A DNA stretch of 5,602 bases, from assembly GCA_030697085.1 (NCBI GenBank), contig JAUYQT010000712.1:1-5602 (forward strand), written 5' to 3'. Shown here piece by piece: positions 5,498 through 5,602 of this stretch. This DNA comes from Azonexus sp. Its GTDB lineage: Bacteria; Pseudomonadota; Gammaproteobacteria; Burkholderiales; Rhodocyclaceae. The notes below the pieces were generated by a model that saw only the letters and a program-made list of their open reading frames with translations, searched no databases and was not told the DNA's origin. The position numbers and the translations under genes are program-made. Within the stretch, counting starts at the first letter, position 1, and every line of letters begins with the position of its first letter.

Positions 5498-5602
5498 ATC
5501 CGGCCAGCCTGCGCAAACTCCCGGCCATCCTGGTTATTGATGACGAGGTGCGTTCGCAGGAAGCGCTACGCCGCACGCTGGAAGAAGATTTTGAGGACTT
5601 TT
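5494..5602 (+). CDS. hoxA: Response regulator, N-terminal fragment (HoxA/HupR type likely)
   Basis: The first 36 codons are in the window and the gene runs off the end. After a short leader the peptide reads PAILVIDDEVRSQEALRRTL, the first strand and helix of a receiver domain, with the acidic pocket Asp16-Asp17. The phosphoacceptor Asp and any output domain lie beyond the window. The ATG overlaps the hypX stop (ATGA), with a weak GGAAAA at 5481-5486 upstream. In Ralstonia-type hydrogenase operons hypX is followed by hoxA, an NtrC-like regulator that activates hydrogenase transcription with the histidine kinase HoxJ and a regulatory hydrogenase. The receiver call is well supported by sequence. 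The HoxA/HupR identity is inferred from position alone; another response regulator cannot be excluded. Confidence 0.75.
   Translation, partial: MNPASLRKLPAILVIDDEVRSQEALRRTLEEDFEDF

Overview
The window is part of a [NiFe]-hydrogenase maturation locus. All genes lie on the + strand and mostly overlap or nearly touch. The gene content (hupD, hupF, hybE/hupJ, hypC, hypD, hypE, hypX, hoxA), the moderately high GC content and the protein sequences suggest a betaproteobacterium. A Rhodocyclales-type organism (Dechloromonas/Azonexus-like) is my best guess, but this rests on family resemblance, not a search. Presence of hypX, the oxygen-dependent CO-producing maturase, implies that the hydrogenase can be assembled under aerobic or microaerobic conditions.

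Layout. Bases 2-175 are the 3' end of the large-subunit endopeptidase gene (hupD/hoxM). It overlaps hupF (hoxL, a HypC paralog, 175-447) by one base. hupF overlaps the HybE/HupJ-type chaperone gene (444-995) by four bases. After a 22-base gap with a good ribosome binding site comes hypC (1018-1257), which overlaps hypD (1257-2384) by one base. A 380-base gap (2385-2764) then breaks the otherwise continuous operon. Most of it looks like a dispersed intergenic repeat, with a perfect 12-bp hairpin near its left end. After the gap come hypE (2765-3817), hypX (3821-5497, three bases downstream) and the start of a HoxA/HupR-type response regulator (5494 to the window end, four-base overlap with hypX).

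How the genes work together. HypC and HypD form the scaffold on which the Fe(CN)2CO group is built. HypE supplies cyanide from its C-terminal cysteine thiocyanate. HypX supplies CO from formyl groups when oxygen is present. HupF and the HybE-like protein are chaperones for the hydrogenase subunits of this particular enzyme. HupD trims the large-subunit C terminus after nickel insertion. The regulator at the end probably controls transcription of the hydrogenase genes. The genes for the structural subunits, hypA, hypB, hypF, and hupG/H/I/K are not in the window.

The locus is largely conventional. The most unusual points are a twin-arginine-like motif at the very C terminus of the HybE-like chaperone, and the repeat separating hypD from hypE, whose start then lacks a visible Shine-Dalgarno sequence. 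I did not find a convincing undescribed system.
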